A stretch of 5,763 bases of DNA, from NCBI GenBank assembly GCA_023389135.1, contig JAEWEX010000161.1:1-5763 (forward strand). The letters run 5' to 3'. The notes beneath the pieces were generated by a model that was given only the letters and a program-made list of their open reading frames with translations, was not told the origin of the DNA and did not search any database. The stretch is from Pseudomonadota bacterium (GTDB lineage: Bacteria > Pseudomonadota > Alphaproteobacteria > Rhizobiales > Methylopilaceae). The number at the start of each line of letters is the position of its first letter. The stretch's first letter is position 1. Shown here piece by piece: positions 1 to 5,763 of this stretch. The translations under genes and the position numbers were made by a program.

Positions 1-1
1 C

Positions 2-679
2 GTCGCGGTGGCCGGCCGCACGCGGATCGGCGCGCGCGCGCGCATCTTTCCCTTCGCCTCCATCGGACACCAGCCGCAGGACCTGAAATATGGCGGCGAG
101 CCCTCGACCCTCACCGTCGGGTCGGACTGCCTGATCCGCGAGGGCGTCACGCTGAACCCGGGCACGGCCGGCGGCGGCATGGAGACCGTGATCGGCGACC
201 GCTGCGCCTTCCTGGCCAACTCCCATGTGGGCCACGACAGCCGCATCGGCTCCAACGTCGTGCTGTCCAACAACGTCATGATCGCGGGCCATGTGACGGT
301 CGGCGACTTCGTGATCTTCGGCGGCGGCTCGGCGGCGATCCAGTATGCCCGCGTCGGCTCCCACGCCTTCGTCGGCGGATTGAGCGGGCTGGAGAACGAC
401 CTGATCCCCTATGGCATGGCGACCGGCAACCGGGCCCGGCTGATGGGGCTGAACCTGGTCGGGCTGAAGCGTCGCGGCTTCTCGCGCGAGGCGATCCACG
501 AGCTCAGGCAGGCCTACCGGCTGCTGTTCGCCGACGAGGGCACGCTGAAGGAGCGCGCGGCCGACGTGGCGCAGAGCTATGCCGCCTCGCCGCTGGTGCA
601 GGAGGTGCTGGCCTTCATCGCCGCAGGCGGCGGGCGCCAGCTGTGCACGCCGTCCGGCGACGGCGACGAGGCGGCCTGA
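2..679 (+). CDS. lpxA: LpxA, UDP-N-acetylglucosamine O-acyltransferase (5' truncated)
   Basis: Cytoplasmic enzyme of the first lipid A step: transfers an R-3-hydroxyacyl chain from acyl carrier protein to the 3-OH of UDP-GlcNAc. The frame is open to the left edge, and about 45-50 N-terminal residues seem to be missing compared with a family length near 262; the GTG at 8 is internal, not a start. Visible are left-handed beta-helix hexapeptide repeats, the LKYGGEP segment, the HxxHD motif (His at 224-226 and 233-235, matching E. coli H122 and catalytic H125), AGH at 290-292 (H144) and the C-terminal helical segment LKRRGFSRE. Glycine is kept at the acyl-chain ruler position (377-379, E. coli G173), which in E. 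coli favours a C14 chain. The residue matching H160 is isoleucine (338-340), which is odd. Ends in TGA 11 bases before lpxI; first visible gene of the lpxA-lpxI-lpxB operon. Identity is secure; chain length and substrate are inferred. Confidence 0.95.
   Translation, partial: VAVAGRTRIGARARIFPFASIGHQPQDLKYGGEPSTLTVGSDCLIREGVTLNPGTAGGGMETVIGDRCAFLANSHVGHDSRIGSNVVLSNNVMIAGHVTVGDFVIFGGGSAAIQYARVGSHAFVGGLSGLENDLIPYGMATGNRARLMGLNLVGLKRRGFSREAIHELRQAYRLLFADEGTLKERAADVAQSYAASPLVQEVLAFIAAGGGRQLCTPSGDGDEAA
30..43. repeat. Alternating GC tract within lpxA
   Basis: Seven GC dinucleotides in a row lie inside the lpxA coding sequence, in the segment encoding IGARARI of a hexapeptide coil. Such alternating tracts can adopt Z-DNA and can slip during replication; slippage by one unit would shift the frame of an essential gene. 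Confidence 0.6.
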
Positions 680-690
680 GGCCGGCGCCC
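678..690 (+). promoter_or_regulatory. lpxI ribosome binding site overlapping the lpxA stop
   Basis: GAGG at 678-681 shares two bases with the lpxA TGA and sits nine bases before the lpxI ATG at 691. It decides the lpxI start over the upstream in-frame ATG at 643. A ribosome terminating on lpxA would cover this site, so translation of lpxI is probably coupled to lpxA. Confidence 0.6.
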
Positions 691-1542
691 ATGGAGGCCG
701 GAGCGCTCGCCATCATCGCCGGCGGCGGCTCGCTGCCGGTGGAGGTCGCCGAGGCCGTCGCGGCCGGCGGGCGCGCGGTGCGCATGGTCGGCATCGTCGG
801 CGCCGCCGGCCCGGAAATCGAGCGCTTTGACCATATCTGGATGAAGTTCGGCGAGATCGGCCGGCTGTTCCGCCAGCTCGAGGCCTGGGGTTGCCGGGAC
901 CTGGTGCTGGCCGGCGCCGTCACGCGTCCGCATCCCAGCGAGATCAAGCTCGACTTCGGCGCGCTGGCAAGCCTGCCGGACCTCGCGCGGCTGCTGCATG
1001 GCGGCGACGACGGCGTGCTGGGCGGGGTGGTTCGGTTCCTGGAGACGCGGGGATACCGCCTGGTGTCCGTTCCCGAGGTGGCGCCGGGCCTGACCATGGC
1101 TGGCGCGGGGATCGAGATCGGCCGGCCGGACGAGGACGCGCGGGCCGCCATCGTGCACGGCATGGCGGTTCTGGCGGCGCTCGCCCCCCATGATGTGGGG
1201 CAGGCCCTGGTGGTGGTGGGCGGCCGTGCCGTCGCCATCGAGGGGCTGGAGGGCACCGACGCCATGCTGGAGCGGGTGGCGGGCCTGCGCGCATCCGGCA
1301 GGCTGCGCGGTCCGCCTCGCTCCGGCGTGCTGGTGAAGGGTCCCAAGCGCGGTCAGGATCTCAGGGTCGACCTGCCGACGGTCGGCCCGCGCACGCTGGA
1401 CAAGGCCACGGAGGCCGGCCTGGTGGGGCTGGCGCTGGCCCGCAGCGAGGTGCTGATCGTGGAGCGCGACCGGGTGCGGGCGTCCGCGGGCCGCGGCGGG
1501 CTGTTCGTGGTCGGGGTCGACTGGGGAGGCGTCGGCCGATGA
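691..1542 (+). CDS. lpxI: LpxI, UDP-2,3-diacylglucosamine pyrophosphatase
   Basis: Hydrolyses UDP-2,3-diacylglucosamine to lipid X (2,3-diacylglucosamine 1-phosphate) and UMP at the cytoplasmic membrane face; it replaces the unrelated LpxH in most alphaproteobacteria. The 283-residue product fits the family (formerly DUF1009). It opens with LAIIAGGGSLPVEVAEA (residues 6-22), the N-terminal LpxI domain. The C-terminal domain carries GQALVVVGG (170-178), EGTDAMLER (187-195) and KGPKRGQDLRVDLPTVGPRT (216-235). Aspartates 223 and 227 lie in the region where the Caulobacter enzyme has its critical Asp225; I cannot say which one corresponds without an alignment. The ATG at 691 is chosen because the family motif begins right after it and a GAGG Shine-Dalgarno sits 9 bases upstream, on the lpxA stop. 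An ATG at 643 would extend the frame into lpxA with an arginine-rich, non-family sequence. The stop overlaps the lpxB start by four bases. Confidence 0.95.
   Translation: MEAGALAIIAGGGSLPVEVAEAVAAGGRAVRMVGIVGAAGPEIERFDHIWMKFGEIGRLFRQLEAWGCRDLVLAGAVTRPHPSEIKLDFGALASLPDLARLLHGGDDGVLGGVVRFLETRGYRLVSVPEVAPGLTMAGAGIEIGRPDEDARAAIVHGMAVLAALAPHDVGQALVVVGGRAVAIEGLEGTDAMLERVAGLRASGRLRGPPRSGVLVKGPKRGQDLRVDLPTVGPRTLDKATEAGLVGLALARSEVLIVERDRVRASAGRGGLFVVGVDWGGVGR
1523..1538 (+). promoter_or_regulatory. lpxB ribosome binding site inside lpxI
   Basis: GGGGAGG at 1523-1529 is a strong Shine-Dalgarno match nine bases before the lpxB ATG. It lies within the last codons of lpxI, and the genes share ATGA, so lpxB can be translated both by reinitiation and by direct initiation. 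Confidence 0.65.
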
Positions 1543-2702
1543 GCGCCCGCCCGCTCGATGTCGCGCTGGTGGTGGGCGAGGAATCCGGGGACCAGCTCGG
1601 ATTCAAGCTGATGCGCGCGCTTCGGGCGCAGACTGGGGGCGCCGTCAGCTTTCGTGGCGTCGGCGGCCGGCGCATGGCGCAGGAGGGGCTCGCCAGCCTG
1701 TTTCCTCTCGAGGACGTGGCGGTCATGGGCATCACCGCGGTGATCCCGCGACTACCGGCCATCGTGCGCCGCGTCCGCATGGTGGTGGCCGAACTGACCG
1801 CCCGGCCGCCGGACGTGCTGGTGATCGTGGACAGCCCGGACTTCACCCACGCGGTCGCGCGCCGCCTGCGCCGCCGGCGGCCCGAGGTGGCCATCGTCGA
1901 CTACGTCTCGCCGTCGGTGTGGGCGTGGCGCCCCGGGCGCGCGCGGCGGATGCGGGCCTATGTGGACCATCTTATGGCGCTGCTGCCATTCGAGCCGGGC
2001 GTGCATGACCGCCTCGGCGGCCCGCCGACCACCTATGTGGGCCATCCGCTGGTGGAGCGGCTCGACGAGTTGCGGCCGGGTCCTGAGGAGGCGGAAGCGC
2101 GGACGTCGCCGCCCGGCGAGTTGCTGGTCATGCCGGGCAGCCGGCGCTCGGTGGTGGGGCGGATGCTGCCCGTGTTCCGCGACACCGTCGCCCGTGTCGC
2201 GGCGGCGGTCCCCGGCCTCCGCGTCACCGTGCCGGTCGCACCGGCCGTGGCCGATCTTCTGGCGCAAGAGCTGCCGCGCTGGCCGGTTCCGGTGCGCGCC
2301 GTTGCGGGCGAGGCCGAAAAGCTCGCCGCCTTCCGCCGCGCGCGTGCGGCGCTGGTCTGCTCGGGCACCTCGACGCTGGAGCTGGCGCTGTCCGGCGTTC
2401 CCATGGCGGTGGGCTACCGGCTGGCGCCCGTCGAGGCCCGGCTGATGTGGCTGGTCAAGGTGCCGTCCATCGTGCTTCCGAATCTGATCCTCGGCCGCAA
2501 CGCGATCCCGGAATTCGTGCACGGGCCGTGCACCCCCGAGGCGCTCGCACCGGCTGTCGCCGCGCTGCTGGCGGACGGGCCCGAGCGGCAGGCCCAGCTC
2601 CTTGCGCTGGCCGAGATCGAGGGGCTGATGCGGCTGGAAGACGGCGAGACGCCTTCGGAGAAGGCGGCGCGCATCGTCATCGATGCCGCGCGCCGCACAT
2701 GA
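1539..2702 (+). CDS. lpxB: LpxB, lipid-A-disaccharide synthase (GT19)
   Basis: Condenses UDP-2,3-diacylglucosamine with lipid X to form the beta-1',6-linked disaccharide 1-phosphate, releasing UDP; a peripheral inner-membrane glycosyltransferase. The 387 residues match the family. Motifs in order: GEESGD (13-18), GVGGRRM (40-46), VMGITAVIPRL (62-72, the region linked to membrane contact), DSPDF (98-102, with the conserved aspartate at 98), YVSPSVWAWRPGRA (122-135), LPFEP (149-153), YVGHPL (166-171), MPGSR (198-202, nucleotide-binding arginine), CSGTSTLE (274-281) and ILGRNAIPEF (317-326). The start overlaps the lpxI stop as ATGA, with GGGGAGG at 1523-1529, nine bases upstream, so coupled translation is likely. 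Oddities: the usual glutamate after GSRRS is valine (205), and RRLRRRR (108-114) is a strongly basic stretch that could assist membrane binding (inference). The gene ends three bases before the terminator hairpin. Confidence 0.97.
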   Translation: MSARPLDVALVVGEESGDQLGFKLMRALRAQTGGAVSFRGVGGRRMAQEGLASLFPLEDVAVMGITAVIPRLPAIVRRVRMVVAELTARPPDVLVIVDSPDFTHAVARRLRRRRPEVAIVDYVSPSVWAWRPGRARRMRAYVDHLMALLPFEPGVHDRLGGPPTTYVGHPLVERLDELRPGPEEAEARTSPPGELLVMPGSRRSVVGRMLPVFRDTVARVAAAVPGLRVTVPVAPAVADLLAQELPRWPVPVRAVAGEAEKLAAFRRARAALVCSGTSTLELALSGVPMAVGYRLAPVEARLMWLVKVPSIVLPNLILGRNAIPEFVHGPCTPEALAPAVAALLADGPERQAQLLALAEIEGLMRLEDGETPSEKAARIVIDAARRT

Positions 2703-2704
2703 AA

Positions 2705-2724
2705 CGGGGCGCCGAAGCGCCCCG
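2705..2724 (-). terminator. Convergent terminator between lpxB and gltA
   Basis: A perfect 8-bp stem of almost only G-C pairs with a four-base loop begins three bases after the lpxB stop. On the minus strand it reads CGGGGCGC-TTCG-GCGCCCCG followed by TTT, a C(UUCG)G tetraloop with a short U run, so it best serves gltA, whose stop is 27 bases upstream. On the plus strand the loop is CGAA and no T run follows, so termination of lpxB transcripts would be weaker. It is the only such structure in the 48-base gap and probably serves both genes. Confidence 0.7.
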
Positions 2725-2744
2725 CTCAGACCATCTGCATGCGA

Positions 2745-2759
2745 CGGCGCTCAGCGCCG
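2745..2759. repeat. Inverted repeat centred on the gltA stop codon
   Basis: CGGCGC (2745-2750) and GCGCCG (2754-2759) flank the gltA stop (TCA on the plus strand) symmetrically. The three-base loop would be the stop codon itself. It lies 20 bases from the terminator hairpin and could fold with it in the 3' end of the gltA transcript. Confidence 0.45.
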
Positions 2760-4043
2760 CTGGGCGATGGTGACGTAGTCGCGGCGGGGCTCGCCGGTGT
2801 AGAGCTGGCGCGGACGGCCGATCTTCTGGCTCGGATCCTCGATCATCTCCTTCCACTGTGCGATCCAGCCGACGGTGCGCGCCAGCGAGAACAGCACGGT
2901 GAACATCGCCGTTGAGAAGCCCATGGCCTTCAGCGTGATGCCCGAATAGAAGTCGATGTTCGGATACAGCTTCTTCTCGACGAAATACTCGTCCTGGAGG
3001 GCGAAGCGCTCCAGTTCCATGGCGACCTCGAGCAGCGGGTCGTCCTTGACGCCCAGCTCGCCCAGGACCTCATGGCAGGTCTTCTGCATGATCTTGGCGC
3101 GCGGATCGTAGTTCTTGTAGACGCGGTGGCCGAAGCCCATCAGCCGGAACGGGTCGTTCTTGTCCTTGGCGCGGGCGATGAACTCGGGGATGCGCTCCAC
3201 CGAGCCGATCTCCTCCAGCATCTTCAGCGCGGCCTCGTTGGCGCCGCCATGGGCGGGACCCCACAGGCAGGCGACGCCGGCCGCGATGCAGGCAAAGGGA
3301 TTGGCGCCCGAGGAGCCCGCGAGCCGCACCGTGGAGGTCGACGCGTTCTGCTCGTGATCGGCGTGGAGGATGAAGATGCGCTCCAGCGCCCGGGCGAGCA
3401 CCGGGTTGACCTTGTACTCCTCGCACGGCACCGCAAAGCACATGTGCAGGAAGTTGGCGGCATAGTCGAGGTCGTTGCGCGGATAGATGAAGGGCTGGCC
3501 GATGGAATACTTATAGGCCATGGCGGCCAGCGTCGGCATCTTGGCGACCATGCGGACAGCCGAGATCTCGCGGGCCACCGGGTCGGTGATGTCGGTGGAG
3601 TCGTGGTAGAAGGCCGACAGCGCGCCGACCGAGCCGACCATGACGGCCATGGGGTGCGCGTCGCGGCGGAAGCCGGTGTAGAACCGGGTCATCTGCTCGT
3701 GCACCATGGTGTGGCGCGTGACGCGGTAGTCGAAATCGGCCTTCTGCGCGGCCGTCGGCAGGTCGCCGTAGAGCAGCACGTAGCAGGTCTCGAGGAAATC
3801 GCCGTGCTCGGCCAGCTGGTCGATGGGGTATCCGCGGTAATTGAGGATGCCCTCGTCGCCGTCGATGTAGGTGATCTTGGACTCGCAGCTCGCCGTGGAG
3901 GTGAAGCCGGGGTCGTAGGTGAACATGCCCGTGTGCTTGTAGAGCGCGGAAATGTCGATCACGTCGGGCCCGACCGAGCCCGAGCGCACCGGAAGTTCGC
4001 AGTTCACGTTGCCGACAGTCAGCGTACCGGTTCTCTCCGTCAT
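2751..4043 (-). CDS. gltA: Citrate synthase, type II hexameric
   Basis: Condenses oxaloacetate and acetyl-CoA to citrate, the entry step of the TCA cycle; cytoplasmic. The 430 residues match the Gram-negative type II enzyme (E. coli 427) and align with an offset of one. The catalytic triad is present: His265 (WGPAHGG), His306 (GFGHRVY) and Asp364 (NIDFYSG), with His227 and His230 in HADHEQN. Residues of the E. coli NADH allosteric site are also kept: Arg110-His111-Thr112-Met113, Tyr146, Arg164, Lys168 and Cys207. The start is preceded by AAAGGG about ten bases upstream, and [11 protein letters not shown] is a usual alphaproteobacterial N terminus. It follows gltX on the same strand after 173 bases, which hold a candidate promoter, so it may be transcribed alone. 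It converges on lpxB and ends close to the hairpin at 2705-2724. A methylcitrate synthase is less likely, given the match to the TCA enzyme and the absence of prp genes nearby. Confidence 0.97.
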   Translation of the reverse strand: MTERTGTLTVGNVNCELPVRSGSVGPDVIDISALYKHTGMFTYDPGFTSTASCESKITYIDGDEGILNYRGYPIDQLAEHGDFLETCYVLLYGDLPTAAQKADFDYRVTRHTMVHEQMTRFYTGFRRDAHPMAVMVGSVGALSAFYHDSTDITDPVAREISAVRMVAKMPTLAAMAYKYSIGQPFIYPRNDLDYAANFLHMCFAVPCEEYKVNPVLARALERIFILHADHEQNASTSTVRLAGSSGANPFACIAAGVACLWGPAHGGANEAALKMLEEIGSVERIPEFIARAKDKNDPFRLMGFGHRVYKNYDPRAKIMQKTCHEVLGELGVKDDPLLEVAMELERFALQDEYFVEKKLYPNIDFYSGITLKAMGFSTAMFTVLFSLARTVGWIAQWKEMIEDPSQKIGRPRQLYTGEPRRDYVTIAQRR

Positions 4044-4072
4044 ATGCAGAGCCCTTTCTCTGTCAGGCGAAA

Positions 4073-4096
4073 GCTCCGGGACATGCCCGGTGGAGC
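4073..4096 (-). other. Stem-loop in the gltA 5' leader
   Basis: GCTC plus CGGG pair with CCCG plus GAGC, giving eight base pairs with a three-base bulge on one side and a short loop, 30 bases before the gltA start. There is no T run after it, so it is not a simple terminator. It could affect transcript stability or ribosome access. In a sequence this GC-rich it could also be chance. Confidence 0.35.
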
Positions 4097-4104
4097 CGCA
4101 CGAA

Positions 4105-4118
4105 CGGTCGATCGGTCG
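4105..4118. repeat. Short direct repeat in the gltA leader
   Basis: CGGTCG occurs at 4105-4110 and again at 4113-4118, separated by AT, an eight-base period. It lies between the candidate gltA promoter and the leader hairpin, where a regulator could bind. The repeat is short and the spacing is not a full helical turn, so chance is a fair explanation. Confidence 0.25.
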
Positions 4119-4150
4119 GCACTACGCCTGAGATTTCGCGTATCGGGAGT

Positions 4151-4179
4151 GGGTTAGCCGAAAGACCAACGCACTGCAA
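4151..4179 (-). promoter_or_regulatory. Candidate gltA promoter
   Basis: On the minus strand TTGCAG (4174-4179) is followed after 17 bases by TAACCC (4151-4156), a moderate match to a housekeeping-sigma -35/-10 pair. It would start transcription about 100 bases before the gltA ATG, leaving a leader that contains the hairpin at 4073-4096. The -10 is imperfect. An alternative pair, TTGGTC with CGATAC slightly downstream, is weaker. Confidence 0.4.
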
Positions 4180-4216
4180 GCCGACCTTCGGGCGATACCC
4201 GGCGGGCGCTGGTAAT

Positions 4217-5635
4217 TCAGGCGATGGCGTCGTCCAGCCGGCCGAGGGTCTCGTCCCGGCCCAGCGCGGCCATGACGTCGAAGATCGGCGGGGAGACCAG
4301 CCGGCCGGTCAGGGCCGCCCGCAGCGGCTGGGCGACCGCGCCGAGCTTAACGCCGGCGGCCTCGGCGAAGCCGCGGACCGCCGCCTCGCACGCCGCCGCC
4401 TCGAACGGGGCGGCGGCCTCCAGCGCCGGCCGAACGCCGGCCAGCAGAGCCCGTCCTTCTGCGGAGAGCGCGGCTGAAGCCTTTTCGTCGGGCGCGAGCG
4501 GCCGCGCGGCGAACAGGAACTGCGCACCGTCCATGAGGTCCACCAGCGTCTTCGCGCGTTCCTTGAGCGCGGGAACCAGTTGCTCGAAGGCCGGCCACAA
4601 CCCGCCATCCAGCGCCGCCAGCCGCTGCGGGCCCTCGGGCAGGTGCGGGAGCGTCGCGCGCAACGCCTCCAGCAACTCGTCAACGCTTCCTGTGCGCATG
4701 TAGTGGCCGTTGACGTTCTCCAGCTTGGCGAAGTCGAACCGCGCCGGCGAGCGCCCGACCGAGCCGAGGTCGAAGGCCGCGATCATCTCCTCCGTGGAGA
4801 AGATCTCCTGGTCGCCATGGCTCCAGCCGAGCCGGACCAGATAGTTGCGCAGCGCCGCCGGCAGGTAGCCCATTTCCCGGTAGGCCTCGACGCCCAGCGC
4901 GCCGTGGCGCTTGGACAGCTTGGCGCCGTCGGGCCCGTGGATCAGCGGGATATGGGCCATGGCCGGCGCATCCCATCCCAGCGCGGCGTAGATCTGCGCC
5001 TGGCGGGCGGCGTTGGTGAGATGGTCGACCCCGCGGATGACGTCGGTGACGCCCATGTCGTGATCGTCGACCACCACCGCCAGCATGTAGGTCGGCGTGC
5101 CGTCGGAGCGCAGCAGAACGAGGTCGTCGAGGTCGGCGTTCGGGATCACCACCCGGCCCTGGACGGCGTCCTCGATCACGGTCTCGCCGTCCTTCGGGGC
5201 CTTCAGCCGGATGGCGGGGGGGACGCCCGCGGGGGCGTCGGCCGGATCGCGGTCGCGCCAGCGGCCGTCATAGCGCGGCGGGCGGCCCTCCGCCTGGGCC
5301 AGGCGTCGCATCTCGTCCAGTTCCTCGGGCGAGGCGTAGCAGCGATAGGCGCCGCCGGAGGCCAGCATGTCGTCCACCGCCGCGCGGTGGCGATCCGCGC
5401 GGGCGAACTGGAACACCGGATCGCCGTCCCAGTCGAGGCCGAGCCAGCGCATGCCGTCCAGGATGGCGTCGATGGCCTCGCGGGTCGACCGGGCGCGGTC
5501 GGTGTCCTCGATCCGCAGCAGCATCCGGCCGCCCTTCGAGCGCGCGAACAGCCAGTTGAACAGGGCGGTGCGGGCCCCGCCGATGTGCAGGAAGCCGGTC
5601 GGCGAGGGGGCGAAGCGGGTGACGGGCGCGGTCAT
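4217..5635 (-). CDS. gltX: Glutamyl-tRNA synthetase
   Basis: Class I aminoacyl-tRNA synthetase that charges tRNA-Glu; cytoplasmic. The product has 472 residues (E. coli 471). The Rossmann catalytic domain opens with [14 protein letters not shown] (7-20), whose HIGG is the HIGH-type motif, followed by RIEDTDRAR (41-49). KLSKRHGA (239-246) is the KMSKS-type loop. The helical anticodon-binding domain occupies roughly residues 320-472. The start at 5635 is chosen because the conserved motif begins seven residues later. The frame stays open to an ATG at 5749, but those 38 extra residues look non-conserved and would include the candidate promoter. Three of the four zinc ligands seen in E. coli appear lost: only Cys99 remains, with Ala101, Trp and Asp at the other positions. 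Many alphaproteobacteria lack GlnRS and mischarge tRNA-Gln with this enzyme before GatCAB amidation, and some have two gltX copies. Whether this copy is discriminating cannot be read here. Confidence 0.95.
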   Translation of the reverse strand: MTAPVTRFAPSPTGFLHIGGARTALFNWLFARSKGGRMLLRIEDTDRARSTREAIDAILDGMRWLGLDWDGDPVFQFARADRHRAAVDDMLASGGAYRCYASPEELDEMRRLAQAEGRPPRYDGRWRDRDPADAPAGVPPAIRLKAPKDGETVIEDAVQGRVVIPNADLDDLVLLRSDGTPTYMLAVVVDDHDMGVTDVIRGVDHLTNAARQAQIYAALGWDAPAMAHIPLIHGPDGAKLSKRHGALGVEAYREMGYLPAALRNYLVRLGWSHGDQEIFSTEEMIAAFDLGSVGRSPARFDFAKLENVNGHYMRTGSVDELLEALRATLPHLPEGPQRLAALDGGLWPAFEQLVPALKERAKTLVDLMDGAQFLFAARPLAPDEKASAALSAEGRALLAGVRPALEAAAPFEAAACEAAVRGFAEAAGVKLGAVAQPLRAALTGRLVSPPIFDVMAALGRDETLGRLDDAIA

Positions 5636-5666
5636 GGAGGCGTGCGGTCTCTCGGATCGTGGGGGC

Positions 5667-5685
5667 GTGCCGTTTGCGGCGGCAC
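5667..5685. other. Inverted repeat next to the gltX -10 element
   Basis: GTGCCG (5667-5672) and CGGCAC (5680-5685) form a perfect six-base inverted repeat around seven bases. It abuts the candidate -10, where it could be an operator across the transcription start or a hairpin at the 5' end of the gltX message. It is short for either role, and no known regulator motif is recognised. Confidence 0.3.
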
Positions 5686-5713
5686 CCTGTAGCATGGGGC
5701 GCGGCTGCGACAA
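5686..5713 (-). promoter_or_regulatory. Candidate gltX promoter
   Basis: On the minus strand TTGTCG (5708-5713) is followed after 16 bases by TACAGG (5686-5691), with TGC just before it as an extended -10. Transcription would begin near 5679, giving a leader of about 44 bases before the ATG at 5635. This would exclude the farther in-frame ATG at 5749 as the translation start. Confidence 0.4.
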
Positions 5714-5747
5714 ACGGGGGAGGGCGTGGACGAGGGGCGGCCCCGTC

Positions 5748-5763
5748 ATGGGCGGACCAGGAC
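5748..5763 (+). CDS. Possible start of a divergent gene (perhaps comEC), cut by the window edge
   Basis: Only five codons are visible, reading MGGPG. An ATG at 5748 follows GAGGGG (5732-5737) at ten bases, a reasonable ribosome binding site. A GTG at 5726 in another frame is also open, but its purine-rich stretch lies too close to the codon. In many Hyphomicrobiales a ComEC/Rec2-type membrane gene is divergent from gltX, so the context fits, but the protein itself cannot be recognised from this fragment. Confidence 0.25.

Noticed and set aside
643..690. Upstream ATG extending lpxI by 16 residues
   Set aside because: The extension overlaps lpxA, is arginine-rich and unlike the family; the ATG at 691 has a better ribosome binding site and the family N terminus.
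615..1346. Minus-strand open frames of 204 to 243 codons across lpxI
   Set aside because: Shadow frames of lpxI; composition is Pro/Ala/Arg/Ser-rich without motifs, while the plus-strand frame encodes a clear LpxI.
1752..2522. Minus-strand open frame of 256 codons antisense to lpxB
   Set aside because: Rich in Arg, His, Gln and Asp with no domain; lpxB motifs on the other strand account for this region.
3072..4157. Long plus-strand open frame of 361 codons antisense to gltA
   Set aside because: It lies opposite a clear citrate synthase and is rich in His, Arg, Gly, Val and Ala, as expected from the reverse complement of GC-rich codons; no family motif is seen.
4181..4216. Possible gltX terminator just after its stop
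   Set aside because: Only a four-base stem (CGGG/CCCG) can be drawn and no T run follows, so termination is not supported; read-through into gltA remains possible.
4580..5692. Plus-strand open frame of 370 codons antisense to gltX
   Set aside because: It mirrors gltX codon bias, has no recognisable domain, and has low-complexity Arg/Gly/Val/His composition.
5636..5749. Upstream ATG extending gltX by 38 residues
   Set aside because: The extra sequence does not look like GluRS, and it would cover the candidate promoter; the conserved motif starts just after the ATG at 5635.
1..5763. CRISPR array, mobile element, phage, toxin-antitoxin or other defence system
   Set aside because: No repeat-spacer pattern, terminal inverted repeats, transposase, integrase or small toxin-like gene is visible; nearly all bases are taken by five housekeeping genes.

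Overview
The window is very GC-rich throughout, all five readable stop codons are TGA, and the proteins look alphaproteobacterial, probably Hyphomicrobiales (Rhizobiales). The strongest clues are LpxI rather than LpxH for UDP-diacylglucosamine hydrolysis, and an arrangement of lpxA-lpxI-lpxB facing gltA with gltX behind it, which is familiar from that order. I cannot name the genus. Composition and reading-frame structure are uniform, and I see no transposase, phage gene, tRNA, rRNA, CRISPR array or sign of recent transfer.

Left half, plus strand (1-2702): the distal end of a lipid A biosynthesis operon. A 5'-truncated lpxA (UDP-GlcNAc O-acyltransferase) is followed after 11 bases by lpxI (UDP-2,3-diacylglucosamine pyrophosphatase). 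lpxI overlaps lpxB (lipid-A-disaccharide synthase) by four bases (ATGA). LpxA begins the pathway; after LpxC and LpxD (not in view) produce UDP-diacylglucosamine, LpxI releases UMP to give lipid X, and LpxB joins lipid X to another UDP-diacylglucosamine to make the tetra-acyl disaccharide. The tight spacing points to one transcript with translational coupling. lpxD and fabZ probably lie just off the left edge.

Junction (2703-2750): lpxB and gltA converge across 48 bases that hold one strong hairpin, probably a shared terminator. It reads best as the gltA terminator, with a C(UUCG)G loop and a short T run.

Right half, minus strand (2751-5635): gltA (type II hexameric citrate synthase) lies downstream of gltX (glutamyl-tRNA synthetase), with 173 bases between them that hold a plausible gltA promoter and a 5' UTR hairpin. 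gltX starts at 5635, and a candidate promoter with an adjacent hairpin lies at 5667-5713. The last bases may contain the start of a divergent plus-strand gene, which in related genomes is often comEC; too little is visible to be sure.

Overall this is a conserved housekeeping region. I found no convincing undescribed system. The points most worth a second look are an apparent loss of a conserved active-site histidine in LpxA, the short inverted repeats centred on stop codons, the compact convergent terminator, and the hairpins in the gltA and gltX leaders.
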